A stretch of DNA of 64,000 nt from Lachnospiraceae bacterium. GTDB taxonomy: Bacteria > Bacillota > Clostridia > Lachnospirales > Lachnospiraceae. The stretch lies in the NCBI GenBank assembly GCA_022791635.1, contig JAAVZL010000038.1, positions 1-64,000 on the forward strand, given 5' to 3'. Every line of letters starts with the position of its first letter. The stretch's first letter is position 1. Below the pieces are notes generated by a model that was not told where the DNA came from, searched no databases, and was given only the letters and a program-made list of their open reading frames with translations. Positions 7,991 to 16,506 of the stretch are shown here, one piece after another. The position numbers and the translations under genes were made by a program.

Positions 7991-8949
7991 CAGAGTTTCA
8001 AGGGACAAGAGAAGCATTTGCGCAGGCAATGACAGATATGGCAAAAACGGATCCCCGCATTCTGTTTGTGTCCTCGGATTCCTTAAAGGCCATGAGGGCC
8101 GTGAGGTTTGCCGAGCTTTATCCGGAGCAGTACATTGAGGTGGGAATCGCGGAGCAGGCGGCGGTGGATACGGCGGCAGGGCTTGCATCCTGCGGACTTA
8201 TTCCCTTTGTGGGCACTTACGCGGGCTTTCTTACTATGAGAGCCTGTGAGCAGCTGCGGACCTTTGTGGCTTATCCAAAGCTGAATGTAAAATTTGTGGG
8301 CATCAATTCGGGACTTCTGGGCGGAGAGAGGGAGGGTGTGACGCACCAGTTCTACGAGGATGTGGGAATCCTGTCCAGTATCCCCAATGTCACTATTTTT
8401 ACGCCGGCGGACCCTTCTCAGACGTATCACGCGGTCCGGGCGGCAGCCCAGGTGGAGGGACCTGTGTATGTGCGGGCCGGAAGCGGCAAGGAGCCGGATG
8501 TCTATGAGAGAGAGGTGCCCTTTTCTATGGAAGGCATCCGCATTCTGAGGGAATACGGGGACGACGTCCTTCTTCTGTCCAGCGGTTTTGTGCTTGACCG
8601 GGTGCTGAAGGCGGCGGATATTTTGAAGGCAGAGGGTATACGGGTAACTGTGGGGGATGTGAACATCATTCATGCAAAGGATTCATCCAGGGTGGTGGAG
8701 GAAATCCGAAAGGCAAAGAGGATCCTTACGGTGGAGGATCACAATGTGAACGGAGGTCTTGGGGCGTATATCAGCAGACTGGTGGTGGAGCATGATCCAA
8801 AGCCTGTTAAGCGTGTGGGCCTTACTACCTTCGGAGAGTCCGGACCGGCGGGAGAGCTTGCGGATTGTTATGGATTTTCTCCGGAAAGCATTGCGGAGGC
8901 GGCAAGGAAGCTGAAAAGGGAAAAGTCTGGGAGGGAGGAGAATATCTAA
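7987..8949 (+). CDS. Transketolase, C-terminal subunit
   Basis: A 320-residue partner of the preceding subunit, covering the pyrimidine-binding and C-terminal transketolase domains. The catalytic glutamate that activates thiamine diphosphate lies in EVGIAEQAAVDTAAGLA. The LSSGFVLDRVLKAADIL region is the C-terminal domain entrance. It is translationally coupled to the N-terminal subunit and has GGGAGGTG upstream. The pair transfers two-carbon ketol units, and hydroxypyruvate is a classic donor, which would connect it to the glycerate enzymes around it (inference). Confidence 0.93.
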   Translation: MTEFQGTREAFAQAMTDMAKTDPRILFVSSDSLKAMRAVRFAELYPEQYIEVGIAEQAAVDTAAGLASCGLIPFVGTYAGFLTMRACEQLRTFVAYPKLNVKFVGINSGLLGGEREGVTHQFYEDVGILSSIPNVTIFTPADPSQTYHAVRAAAQVEGPVYVRAGSGKEPDVYEREVPFSMEGIRILREYGDDVLLLSSGFVLDRVLKAADILKAEGIRVTVGDVNIIHAKDSSRVVEEIRKAKRILTVEDHNVNGGLGAYISRLVVEHDPKPVKRVGLTTFGESGPAGELADCYGFSPESIAEAARKLKREKSGREENI

Positions 8950-8950
8950 G

Positions 8951-9913
8951 ATGAAGATTGTAGTATTAGATGGTTATACGGAGAACCCCGGCGATCTAAG
9001 CTGGGGGGAGCTTGAAAAGCTGGGGGAGGTGACGGTATATGACAGGACTTCCTATGAGGAGGCGCCTATCATTGCAGAGCGTATCGGTGATGCGGAGATT
9101 GTTATTACGAACAAGACGCCTATTGGCAGAGAGACGATAGACAAATGTCCCAACCTGAAGCTGATTGCGTTTCTGGCTACGGGATATAATGTGGCAGATT
9201 ATAGGTATGCTAGGGAAAAGGGTATCTTGGTTGTAAATGTGCCTACCTACGGAACGCAGATTGTGGGACAGTATGCGGTGGGGCTTTTGTTGGAGATTTG
9301 TTCTCATTATGGGCATCATGATAGGACGGTTAAGGAGGGCAAATGGGAAGAGAGTCCTGACTGGTGCTATTGGGATTATCCTATGATTGAGCTGTATGGA
9401 AAGACGGCGGGTATCATTGGGCTGGGGCGTATTGGTCAGGCAACTGCACGGATCCTTAGGGCTATGGATATGAGGATTCTTGCCTGTGATGCGCAGGAAA
9501 GCGAATCGGGGAGAGAGCTTGCCCAGTATGTGGAGCTTGACCGGCTGCTTGCGGAGTCGGATGTAATTTTTCTTCACTGTCCGCTCTTTCCTTCTACGGA
9601 GGGGATGATCAATAAGGAAGCGATTGCCAAAATGAAGGATGGGGTGATCCTCATCAACAACAGCCGGGGGCAGCTGGTGGTGGAGCAGGATTTGGCTGAT
9701 GCTCTGAACAGTGGGAAGGTCTATGCGGCTGGGTTGGATGTGGTGTCCACGGAGCCGATTAGGGGGGATAATCCGCTGCTTAGGGCCAAAAACTGCCTGA
9801 TTACGCCTCATATTTCCTGGGCGGCACAGGCTTCTAGGCAGAGGATTATGGAGATTACTGTGGAGAATGTGAAGGCCTTTTTGGAGGGGAGGCCTGTCAA
9901 TGTGGTGAATTAG
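8951..9913 (+). CDS. D-2-hydroxyacid dehydrogenase (glycerate dehydrogenase/hydroxypyruvate reductase-like)
   Basis: A 320-residue NAD-dependent enzyme. It has the nucleotide motif GLGRIG (157-162), catalytic Arg239 in NNSRGQ, Glu268 and His287 in TPHISW. Closest in style to glycerate dehydrogenases (HprA-like) that interconvert hydroxypyruvate and D-glycerate. It is the last gene of the operon and follows the transketolase with no gap; GGGAGGAG is the ribosome site. A long palindrome after the stop ends the transcript. Confidence 0.9.
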   Translation: MKIVVLDGYTENPGDLSWGELEKLGEVTVYDRTSYEEAPIIAERIGDAEIVITNKTPIGRETIDKCPNLKLIAFLATGYNVADYRYAREKGILVVNVPTYGTQIVGQYAVGLLLEICSHYGHHDRTVKEGKWEESPDWCYWDYPMIELYGKTAGIIGLGRIGQATARILRAMDMRILACDAQESESGRELAQYVELDRLLAESDVIFLHCPLFPSTEGMINKEAIAKMKDGVILINNSRGQLVVEQDLADALNSGKVYAAGLDVVSTEPIRGDNPLLRAKNCLITPHISWAAQASRQRIMEITVENVKAFLEGRPVNVVN

Positions 9914-9938
9914 TATAACTTAAGGAAGGAGCTTAAGG

Positions 9939-10114
9939 AAGGAACTGCCCCAAAACAGGACAGCAGACTTTTCCATATCCCTGTTCGGACGGTTCGCGTA
10001 CACTTTGTCTGCTCTTGTCGGACTTTTCGTCCGCCAATATCAGACAAACTGTACGCGAACAGCCGGACAGGGGATATCGGAAAAGTCTGCTGTCCTGTTT
10101 TGGGGCAGTTCCTT
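9939..10114 (+). repeat. Long palindromic repeat, family A copy 1 (also a likely terminator)
   Basis: A near-perfect inverted repeat of about 176 bases. The outer arms AAGGAACTGCCCC...GGGGCAGTTCCTT are specific to this copy. The inner part TTCCATATCC, GTTCGGACGGTTCGCGTACA and its complement recurs at 16246-16369 and 19741-19920. T-rich sequence follows, so it can terminate the operon. The rest of the gene-free stretch 10115-10245 holds a family B repeat piece near 10165-10197 and nothing else recognisable. Confidence 0.8.
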
Positions 10115-10164
10115 TTATTTCGAATACCTTGTTGGACGGTAGTTTGTTCAACTCGTAAGGCAGT

Positions 10165-10197
10165 GTCATGAAGTTAAGTCTGCAAAGACTACCGGCG
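10165..10197. repeat. Short repeat, family B copy 1 (partial)
   Basis: Contains GTCATGAAGTTAAGTCTGC and GACTACCGGCGC. The same words recur at 25336-25428, 25975-26012 and 27013-27052, always between genes. Confidence 0.5.
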
Positions 10198-10245
10198 CAG
10201 GGGAGGAGGGCCGCCCCGGTTAGGGGTTATCCTAAGGGGTATTAT

Positions 10246-11160
10246 TTATCTTCGGTCGATTCGGTCGTGGATGACTTCTTTTGGGCGTTCTAGCAATTGC
10301 TCTGGTTTGGAGATGCCGCTTTTGATGTGCTTAAAGCCGATGGCGTAGATGAAGCCGTCGCAGATGCGCTCGTCTACGACGAATTTCATGTTCAGGTAGG
10401 TTTTTCGGCGCAGATTTCCGTGGCGATCTAGTTCGTGGACGGTCTCTTTGCTTCCGATGGCGCCGAAGATGGAGATGGTGCCGAATTCGTAGATGTGATG
10501 GTACACGGGCTGCATGCCGATGGAGCCCATGTTGGTGATAAAGAAGCTGGAGTGGAAGGGGCTTAGGGCCGTGAGGGCTTTGGGGATGAGGCCGTAGCGG
10601 TCCAGAAGCTTAAGAAGGGAGAAGACAAGGCTGATGAGCCATCCGGGGATCAGGGAAAGGGCCAGCTCCAGCTTGTCAAAGTCGTTTCGGTTTTCGTCTT
10701 CAGCTACTTTTTTGGTGCGGTCGATGGGGTTGGCCAGGGCTTCGATCTCTTCCACCACTTCCTTTAGGGTGGCGTCCATCTCGAAGCGGGGCATGATGGT
10801 GGTGCGCTCGCTGTCTCGTTGCATGCCTTTCATGACTACCATGGATCCCTTCATCTCATTGCGGGCGTAAATATGATTTCTCTGAATAAAGCGGTTTAAT
10901 TCCGGGACCTGGGAATAGGTGCGTACGATGGCGGCAAAGACAATGTGGTACAGGGTAAGCTTTGGGATCTCGCCTTTGCGCATGGTATGTAAAAATTCTT
11001 GTGTGTGGGTAATGTCAATGCGATCTTCGAACAGGACCCAGCTGTCCGATTTGCTTCTCATAATGTACGGTATCAGCATTCCCATGGGATCCAGGTTCCG
11101 CACAAGAAAGCCGTCATGCCGATCGCCGAGGCGGCGTTTTCTTCCCTCTAATGGTTTCAT
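10246..11160 (-). CDS. 2-oxoacid dehydrogenase acyltransferase (E2)-like protein, stand-alone
   Basis: A 304-residue protein with the chloramphenicol-acetyltransferase-like E2 catalytic fold. The C-terminal family region is clear: FFITNMGSIGMQPVYHH, SIFGAIG and DERICDG. There is no lipoyl or subunit-binding domain and no E1 or E3 gene nearby. The catalytic HxxxDG motif reads ERICDG, so the active-site His is absent and ordinary acyltransferase chemistry is doubtful. Start 11160 was chosen because GAGGGAGAC lies just upstream; a longer frame would run into the repeat at 11185-11227. Its cellular role is unknown. Confidence 0.75.
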   Translation of the reverse strand: MKPLEGRKRRLGDRHDGFLVRNLDPMGMLIPYIMRSKSDSWVLFEDRIDITHTQEFLHTMRKGEIPKLTLYHIVFAAIVRTYSQVPELNRFIQRNHIYARNEMKGSMVVMKGMQRDSERTTIMPRFEMDATLKEVVEEIEALANPIDRTKKVAEDENRNDFDKLELALSLIPGWLISLVFSLLKLLDRYGLIPKALTALSPFHSSFFITNMGSIGMQPVYHHIYEFGTISIFGAIGSKETVHELDRHGNLRRKTYLNMKFVVDERICDGFIYAIGFKHIKSGISKPEQLLERPKEVIHDRIDRR

Positions 11161-11184
11161 CTCGTAGTCTCCCTCTGATTTCAA

Positions 11185-11227
11185 GGGGCTGACGCCAAAT
11201 AAAACGGCAGACTTTTCCGGCAGCCCC
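11185..11227. repeat. Small hairpin related to family A repeats
   Basis: GGGGCTG...CAGCCCC encloses GCC...CGGC and the word ACTTTTCCGG, also found at the inner edge of the large family A palindromes. It lies in the 5' leader of the E2-like gene, so it could also affect that transcript. Confidence 0.55.
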
Positions 11228-11288
11228 ATTTCAAGTTCTTCTTAATTTTAAACGAAATAGGAAATGCTTGTCAACTGGAAAGCTGGTA

Positions 11289-11318
11289 TTGAAAAAAGAT
11301 ACCAATTTATGATATAGT
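11289..11318 (+). promoter_or_regulatory. Candidate sigma-A promoter of the lipoprotein-pyrC pair
   Basis: TTGAAA (11289-11294), 18 bases, TATAGT (11313-11318), about 70 bases before the start codon at 11389. Confidence 0.5.
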
Positions 11319-11388
11319 GGTAAAAGCTATTCACGATTGTATGATTTGTCCGCATGCGGACCAGGATAAAGAGGCAGGAGGCTTTAAA

Positions 11389-12804
11389 ATGACCGTTTGG
11401 AAGAAGGCAGTTGCGCTTACTATGACTGGGGTGCTTGTTTTGGGAATGAGCGCCTGTAAGGGCAGGGAGCCGGAGGGCGATGAGATAGAGATAGAAGCAG
11501 TGGAGCCGGAGTCTGAGGAAACGGCAGAACCGGTGGAGACGGAAGAGGAGACGGAGGTAGTCTCGGATCTGGAGGCCACCATTTCCTGGTGGACTTATCC
11601 CAGCTTTTTGCAGGAGGAGGGCCAGGAAGAAGGGGCCTATGAGCAGACTTTGATTCAGGAATTTAATAAGAAATATCCTAATATTCGGGTGGAGCTTCGC
11701 CTGATGGATTATACGGAGGGACCGGATGAGGTCCAGGATCTGATTGACGGAGAGGGGCTGGAGCTTCCCAATGTTCTGCTGGACGAGCCGGGACGGATTG
11801 GGGGTTATGCAAAGGAGGGCGTTCTCACAGAGCTGAACGCCATGTTTACGGAGGAAATGGTCTCCGATGTGGTGAGTGAGGGGATTTTGAGCGCCTGCAG
11901 AAGCGGGGGAGCTTATGTGATGTATCCTTTCAGCGCTTCCAATTATGTGATGGCCTTTAACCGCTCTATGATTGAGGGCTCCGGCGCCATAGAGCTTATG
12001 AACCGGGAGGGTGCATGCACCTGGACCACCGAGGCTTTTGAGCAGGTGCTGGAGAAGCTGGGAGATTCCGGGTTTAACGGAGGAATCCTTTACTGTTCCG
12101 GGATTGCCGGAGATTACGCCACCCGTTCTTTTCTGACCAATCTCTATGACGGAAGTCTGATGAACGAGGACGGCTCTGCCTATACCATGAACAGCGAGGC
12201 GAACCAGCAGGCCCTGACCAAGGTGAAGGAGTGGATGGAAAAGGGATGGATTCAGAATGGAACCGGCTCTACCGGTGCGGATGCGGTTACCTCCTTTGTA
12301 AACGGAGAGAATTCTTTCTGTCTTCTTTGGAGCCTGCCTCAGGCGCTGACCAATGCCCAGGCGCTTTCAGACAACGGGGTGGAGGTGGTTGTGATGCCTT
12401 ATCCTTCCGAGGACGGAATTCCGGAGCTTGAATATATGCTCAAGGGTTTTTGCATTTTCAAAACAGAGGATGAGAAAAAGGAGGAGGCCTCCCGCTGTCT
12501 GGTGGACTTCCTGTGCAATGACGAAGCCGTGGCGGCGGAAAATGTGGTGCGAAGCGGGGGCTTTCCGGTGCGGGCCTCCATGGGCGATGTGTATGGAGGA
12601 AATGAGGAGGCCCTGTTCTATGAGGCGCTTCTGCCCTACAGCGGAACCTACTATAATTATGTCACGGGCTTTGAGGAGATGCGGGTATACTGGTATCAGA
12701 TGCTGACAGAGATTTTGAACGGAGAGTACAGCGTGAAAGATTCCACGGAGAGCTTTGTGGAGTATGCCAATAAGACGCTGATACCGAAAGAGGAAGAATC
12801 ATGA
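11389..12804 (+). CDS. Extracellular solute-binding lipoprotein (ABC sugar-type)
   Basis: A 471-residue secreted lipoprotein. The signal peptide has KK at 5-6, a hydrophobic core and lipobox MSAC with Cys23. A Glu-rich linker (about 28-62) follows, then a family 1 solute-binding fold beginning ATISWWTYPSF. Such proteins capture sugars or oligosaccharides for ABC importers, but no permease or ATPase gene is adjacent. ATG 11389 is preferred because AGGAGG precedes it by seven bases. The stop overlaps the pyrC start as ATGA. Confidence 0.85.
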   Translation: MTVWKKAVALTMTGVLVLGMSACKGREPEGDEIEIEAVEPESEETAEPVETEEETEVVSDLEATISWWTYPSFLQEEGQEEGAYEQTLIQEFNKKYPNIRVELRLMDYTEGPDEVQDLIDGEGLELPNVLLDEPGRIGGYAKEGVLTELNAMFTEEMVSDVVSEGILSACRSGGAYVMYPFSASNYVMAFNRSMIEGSGAIELMNREGACTWTTEAFEQVLEKLGDSGFNGGILYCSGIAGDYATRSFLTNLYDGSLMNEDGSAYTMNSEANQQALTKVKEWMEKGWIQNGTGSTGADAVTSFVNGENSFCLLWSLPQALTNAQALSDNGVEVVVMPYPSEDGIPELEYMLKGFCIFKTEDEKKEEASRCLVDFLCNDEAVAAENVVRSGGFPVRASMGDVYGGNEEALFYEALLPYSGTYYNYVTGFEEMRVYWYQMLTEILNGEYSVKDSTESFVEYANKTLIPKEEES

Positions 12805-14069
12805 TTGGAATTCGGGGAGCAAGAGTTCTTAATCCGCTGACCGGCCGGGACGAGCGTTTGGATCTGCTGCTTGCAGAGGGGAAGATCCGGTCTGTGGGCG
12901 AGGATGCGCTCAGGGAAGCCGACGGCGTGGAAATTTTGGATGCCTCTGGCCTTACGGCGGCGCCGGGACTGGTGGATGTGCATGTGCATTTTCGGGATCC
13001 GGGCCTTACCTATAAGGAAGATATCGAGACAGGCGCAAAGGCGGCGGCTCGGGGCGGCTATACCACCGTGGTGTGCATGGCAAATACAAAGCCGGTCATT
13101 GACTGCGGGGAGATCTTAACTCAGGTGCTGGAAAAGGGGGCTCATACGGGGATTCACGTAAAGTCCTGTGCCTGTGTCACCAAGGGAATGCAGGGAAAAG
13201 AGCTTGTGGATATGAGAGGGCTTCGCGCTCTGGGAGCGGCGGGCTTTACGGACGACGGCATTCCTCTTCTGGACGAGAGGCTTCTTAGGGATGCCATGGA
13301 GGAGACGGCCAGGCTCGGGGTGCCCTTGAGTCTTCACGAGGAGGATCCGGCTCTTATTGAAAATAACGGAATCAACCGGGGAGCCGTATCGAAAAGGCTT
13401 GGAATCGGCGGCTCTCCCGCTCAGGCGGAAATCCGTCTGGTAGAGCGGGACTGCCTTCTGGCTCTCGAGACAGGAGCCGGGGTGAACATTCAGCATATCA
13501 GCACGGCAGGCGCCGTGGAGGCTGTCCGAAGAGCCAAGGCAAAGGGAGCCCGTGTGACGGCGGAGGCTGCCCCCCATCATTTTACCCTCACGGAGGAGGC
13601 GGTGCTGACTTATGGAACCTGTGCCAAGATGAATCCCCCTCTGCGCACGGAGGCAGATCGCCGGGCTGTGATTGCGGGCCTTAAGGACGGAACCATTGAT
13701 CTCATTGCCACGGATCATGCGCCTCACAGTGAGGAGGAAAAGGCAAGACCTTTTACGGAGGCTCCCAGCGGAATCATTGGTCTGGAGACAGCGCTGGCTC
13801 TTGGGATCACAGAGCTGGTAAGGCCGGGACATTTGACGCTGATGCAGCTGATGGAGAAGATGAGCCGGAATCCGGCCAGGCTATATGGCTTTGACTATCA
13901 AGGAATTGTGCCGGGAGCGCCGGCGGATTTAGTGCTCTTTGACGAAGAAGAGCTCTGGACTGTGGAACAGTTTGCCTCCAAGGCTGTGAATTCTCCCTTC
14001 CTGGGGAAGACCCTTCAGGGGAAGGTTCACTATACCATCTGCGGGGGCAGGATCGTATATAAGGGATAA
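12801..14069 (+). CDS. pyrC: Dihydroorotase, class I
   Basis: Third step of pyrimidine synthesis, interconverting carbamoyl-aspartate and dihydroorotate. The 422 residues carry the zinc motif HVHFRDPG (His61, His63), MANTKPVID, SLHEED, NIQHIST and the catalytic-aspartate motif IATDHAPHS. It is coupled by ATGA overlap to the lipoprotein gene and not to other pyr genes. Class I enzymes of this length are typical for Firmicutes. Confidence 0.95.
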   Translation: MIGIRGARVLNPLTGRDERLDLLLAEGKIRSVGEDALREADGVEILDASGLTAAPGLVDVHVHFRDPGLTYKEDIETGAKAAARGGYTTVVCMANTKPVIDCGEILTQVLEKGAHTGIHVKSCACVTKGMQGKELVDMRGLRALGAAGFTDDGIPLLDERLLRDAMEETARLGVPLSLHEEDPALIENNGINRGAVSKRLGIGGSPAQAEIRLVERDCLLALETGAGVNIQHISTAGAVEAVRRAKAKGARVTAEAAPHHFTLTEEAVLTYGTCAKMNPPLRTEADRRAVIAGLKDGTIDLIATDHAPHSEEEKARPFTEAPSGIIGLETALALGITELVRPGHLTLMQLMEKMSRNPARLYGFDYQGIVPGAPADLVLFDEEELWTVEQFASKAVNSPFLGKTLQGKVHYTICGGRIVYKG

Positions 14070-14082
14070 GAAGGTCTTACGT

Positions 14083-14499
14083 CTATTTCTTTTCCTTTTT
14101 CGGTGTCTGAGCAGCCTCAAACAATTTCTTTTTGAAAAGGACGAATTCCCGAACCTCCTTCTGAAGCTCAGGAGACAGGGATTTATAGTTGGCCAGCATA
14201 CGGGCATCGGCGCCGCTTATAGGAATGGCGCTTGTTTCCGACGCGATGGCAAAATGCTCGTCCGTAGAAGAATCCGCAATCTGCTTCGCAGATAAATCCG
14301 CATAGAGCAGCATATCCACGGATACGCCGTAGAGGTTGGCCAGATAGCAGACGGACTTCAAATCCGGCGGACGCTTTCCGGTCTCATAAAGGGAGTAGGT
14401 TTGGCGGGCAATATGAATCAGCTTGCTGATAAATTCCTGGGAATATTCATTGGCAGTGCGCAGTTCACGCATATTGTCAGCCACTTTTAATTCGCGCAT
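14083..14499 (-). CDS. XRE-family HTH regulator
   Basis: A 138-residue protein. The N-terminal Cro/CI-type helix-turn-helix is clear (MRELRTANEYSQEFISKLI, then YSLYETGKRPPDLKSVCYL and LYGVSVDMLL). The C-terminal half is helical and ends in a Lys-rich tail. Start 14499 is used because GGGGAGGAG lies upstream with seven-base spacing. It converges on pyrC with only 13 bases between the stops. Targets are unknown. Confidence 0.85.
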   Translation of the reverse strand: MRELKVADNMRELRTANEYSQEFISKLIHIARQTYSLYETGKRPPDLKSVCYLANLYGVSVDMLLYADLSAKQIADSSTDEHFAIASETSAIPISGADARMLANYKSLSPELQKEVREFVLFKKKLFEAAQTPKKEKK

Positions 14500-14633
14500 T
14501 CCACTACTCCTCCCCAAAAATAATGGACTTATTATATCAGCTTCCCCTTAATTTTATTCAAAATGGAAGAAAACGAAGCAATGAAATGCGCCTTGTCTTC
14601 AAAAGATGACAAATATGTTTTCACAAAATAAGA

Positions 14634-14663
14634 TGGGGCTGCCTTATTTTGCGACAGCCCCAC
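14634..14663 (-). terminator. Terminator hairpin of the CYTH gene
   Basis: TGGGGCTG...CAGCCCCA with a 13-base interior. On the minus strand it is followed by ATCTTATTTT. It lies just after the stop of the CYTH gene. Confidence 0.65.
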
Positions 14664-14674
14664 GGCCGGCGGCT

Positions 14675-15127
14675 TTACGAAAACTGCCGTTTGCTTAAGG
14701 TGCTGTTGTGATACTCTGTGGACCAGGTGACCTCTTCCCCAAACCAGGCCGGAGGGAGAAAGGCCAGGGCCTGCTCCTCGGAGGTGAATTCCACCTCGGC
14801 CAGAACCAGATCCCCAAAAGGTGGGTCAAAGACATCCAGCTCAATGGTAAGCCCCTCCGGAAGAGGGATCCGAAAGCGCTTCTTGCGGATCACATTGCCG
14901 TCCGCCTTTTTCTTCAGGTGCTCATAGCTCTCCGCCGTCAGAGGCAGGTTGTACTCCTCCCGGCTCATGAGCCCCTTGGATTTGTAGGTCAGGGTGTAGG
15001 TGTCATCGCTTCGGCGGACACGCACCACCGGCTCCGTGCACAGGTAGGCCTGCTCCAGGAGCTGGAAGGGATAAGTATCTAAATTCTCCGGCAGCTTTGA
15101 AATTAAAAATTTGCGTTCGATTTCCAT
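14675..15127 (-). CDS. CYTH domain protein (triphosphatase-like)
   Basis: A 150-residue protein. The family's opening ExExK motif is present as MEIERKF. Arg and Lys residues expected in the triphosphate tunnel follow (VVRVRRSDD, YTLTYKSKG, IRKKRFRIP), and acidic metal-binding residues come later (IELDVFDPP, LVLAEVEF). CYTH proteins hydrolyse inorganic triphosphate or related compounds; the substrate here is unknown. Start 15127 is supported by AAAGGAG. Confidence 0.88.
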   Translation of the reverse strand: MEIERKFLISKLPENLDTYPFQLLEQAYLCTEPVVRVRRSDDTYTLTYKSKGLMSREEYNLPLTAESYEHLKKKADGNVIRKKRFRIPLPEGLTIELDVFDPPFGDLVLAEVEFTSEEQALAFLPPAWFGEEVTWSTEYHNSTLSKRQFS

Positions 15128-15294
15128 GAAGGGAGCTCCTTTCTTTTGCCGTTGGTCTTCTTCTATTATAACGCGCCTGGCGGCAGCTATCCACAAGATC
15201 TACAGATGATTTTCAAAGTCTTCTGGATATTTCTCCAAAAGTTTGATAAACTGTTTACAATATAGAAACAGAACGGAAATGGAGGATCATAAGG

Positions 15295-15855
15295 ATGAAA
15301 AAAGCATGCATATTTCTTGCCCCGGGCTTTGAGGAGGTGGAGGCTCTGACTCCCATCGATCTGCTGCGCCGGGCAGGAGCAGAGGTAACCATGGTATCTG
15401 TGGGAACGGACCGGACGGTCACAGGCTCCCATCAGATTCCTGTCACAGCGGACGCGCTCTTTGAGGAGGTAGATTTCGAAGCTCAGGATTTATTCATTTT
15501 GCCGGGAGGACAGCCCGGAACCAACAACCTGAAGGCCTGCGAAAAGCTTCGCACTCTTTTGGAAGAGGCGGAAAAAAAGGGAAAGCTTCTGGCGGCCATC
15601 TGTGCGGCTCCCACGGTCTTTGGCCACATGGGCCTTTTAAAAGGAAGAAAGGCCACCTGCTATCCCGGCTGCCAGGAGGGGCTTACAGGTGCGGAGTACC
15701 TAGAAGACCGGGTAGTCGTGGATGGAAGCTTCATTACCAGCCGGGGTGTGGGAACGGCGATTCCCTTTGCCCTCTCCCTGATTGAACAATTATTTGGAAA
15801 AGAAAAATCCGAGGAGATCCGAAAAAGCATTGTTTACGGCCACGAAACAACATAA
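15295..15855 (+). CDS. DJ-1/PfpI family protein
   Basis: A 186-residue protein of the DJ-1/ThiJ/PfpI superfamily. It has the conserved Glu14 (GFEEVEA), the nucleophile-elbow Cys103 (LAAICAAPTVFG) and the family end SLIEQLFG. The role may be protein deglycation, chaperone or stress response; this cannot be resolved from sequence. GGAGG precedes the start. It is monocistronic. Confidence 0.9.
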   Translation: MKKACIFLAPGFEEVEALTPIDLLRRAGAEVTMVSVGTDRTVTGSHQIPVTADALFEEVDFEAQDLFILPGGQPGTNNLKACEKLRTLLEEAEKKGKLLAAICAAPTVFGHMGLLKGRKATCYPGCQEGLTGAEYLEDRVVVDGSFITSRGVGTAIPFALSLIEQLFGKEKSEEIRKSIVYGHETT

Positions 15856-15956
15856 TTCTTTTTCCTATCCTGTGAGACGGCTGTGATCCGCTTCCTTTCA
15901 TTTCCAGTATGCCGGGCGTGCTGTCGGTATACAATAGGAGCATGGAGGTGATACAG

Positions 15957-16166
15957 ATGACAGAACAGTCTAAGACAAACCAGATGGCAGTTCCCGAGGC
16001 GAAAGCAGCTATGAATCGCTTCAAGGAGGAGGTTGCCAGCGAGCTGGGTGTGCCTTTAAAGGAAGGCTACAACGGTGACTTGACTTCTGCTCAGGCAGGT
16101 TCCATTGGCGGCGAAATGGTTAAGAAGATGATCATGAAGCAGGAACAGCAGATGAGCGGCAAATAA
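15957..16166 (+). CDS. Small acid-soluble spore protein, alpha/beta type
   Basis: A 69-residue DNA-binding protein that saturates spore DNA in the forespore. The two family blocks are clear: the germination-protease region EAKAAMNRFKEEVASELGV and GYNGDLTSAQAGSIGGEMVK. ATG 15957 follows GGAGGTGATACAG. This gene shows the organism can form endospores. Expression should be under forespore sigma-G; no consensus site was confidently located. Confidence 0.95.
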   Translation: MTEQSKTNQMAVPEAKAAMNRFKEEVASELGVPLKEGYNGDLTSAQAGSIGGEMVKKMIMKQEQQMSGK

Positions 16167-16179
16167 AAAAGAAGAAACG

Positions 16180-16221
16180 GACAGTCCCTTGTATATCGAA
16201 ACCGGTGTACGAGGGACTGTC
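16180..16221 (+). terminator. Terminator after the spore protein gene
   Basis: Stem GACAGTCCCTTGTA...TACGAGGGACTGTC followed by TTATCTTG. Confidence 0.65.
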
Positions 16222-16245
16222 TTATCTTGTGCGAAAGTCTATATC

Positions 16246-16369
16246 AGTTCCGGCGGGCTATGGCGAAGGCGGCTCTCTGGTTTTTCCGATATCCAGTGTG
16301 TACGCGAACCGTCCGAACACAGGATATGGAAAAGTCAGAGAGCCGCCTTCGTCATAGCCCGCCGGAACT
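16246..16369. repeat. Long palindromic repeat, family A copy 2
   Basis: Outer arms AGTTCCGGCGGGCTATGGCG...CGTCATAGCCCGCCGGAACT pair almost perfectly but share no sequence with the arms of the other copies. The core (TTTTTCCGATATCC, GTGTACGCGAACCGTCCGAA, GGATATGGAAAAGTC) is shared with 9939-10114 and 19741-19920. The inner stem is shorter here. Confidence 0.8.
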
Positions 16370-16414
16370 GCTCTACCCCCCCCCGATTTTTCTTAGAATT
16401 CCGCTACTTAGGAC

Positions 16415-16444
16415 TTGATTTCCCCCAAAAGCTTGTGCTATACT
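16415..16444 (+). promoter_or_regulatory. Candidate sigma-A promoter of tig
   Basis: TTGATT (16415-16420), 18 bases, TATACT (16439-16444), about 60 bases before the tig start. An overlapping TATAAT nearby could also act as the -10. Confidence 0.5.
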
Positions 16445-16506
16445 ACTATAATGACTGTAAGTATGTAAAGATTTGTATCGAGATACAATTAAGGAGGAGA
16501 TAAAAA

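Noticed and set aside
9939..10114. CRISPR array or rRNA-like structure
   Set aside because: It is a single long palindrome, not an array of direct repeats with spacers. No CRISPR array or cas gene was seen anywhere in the window.
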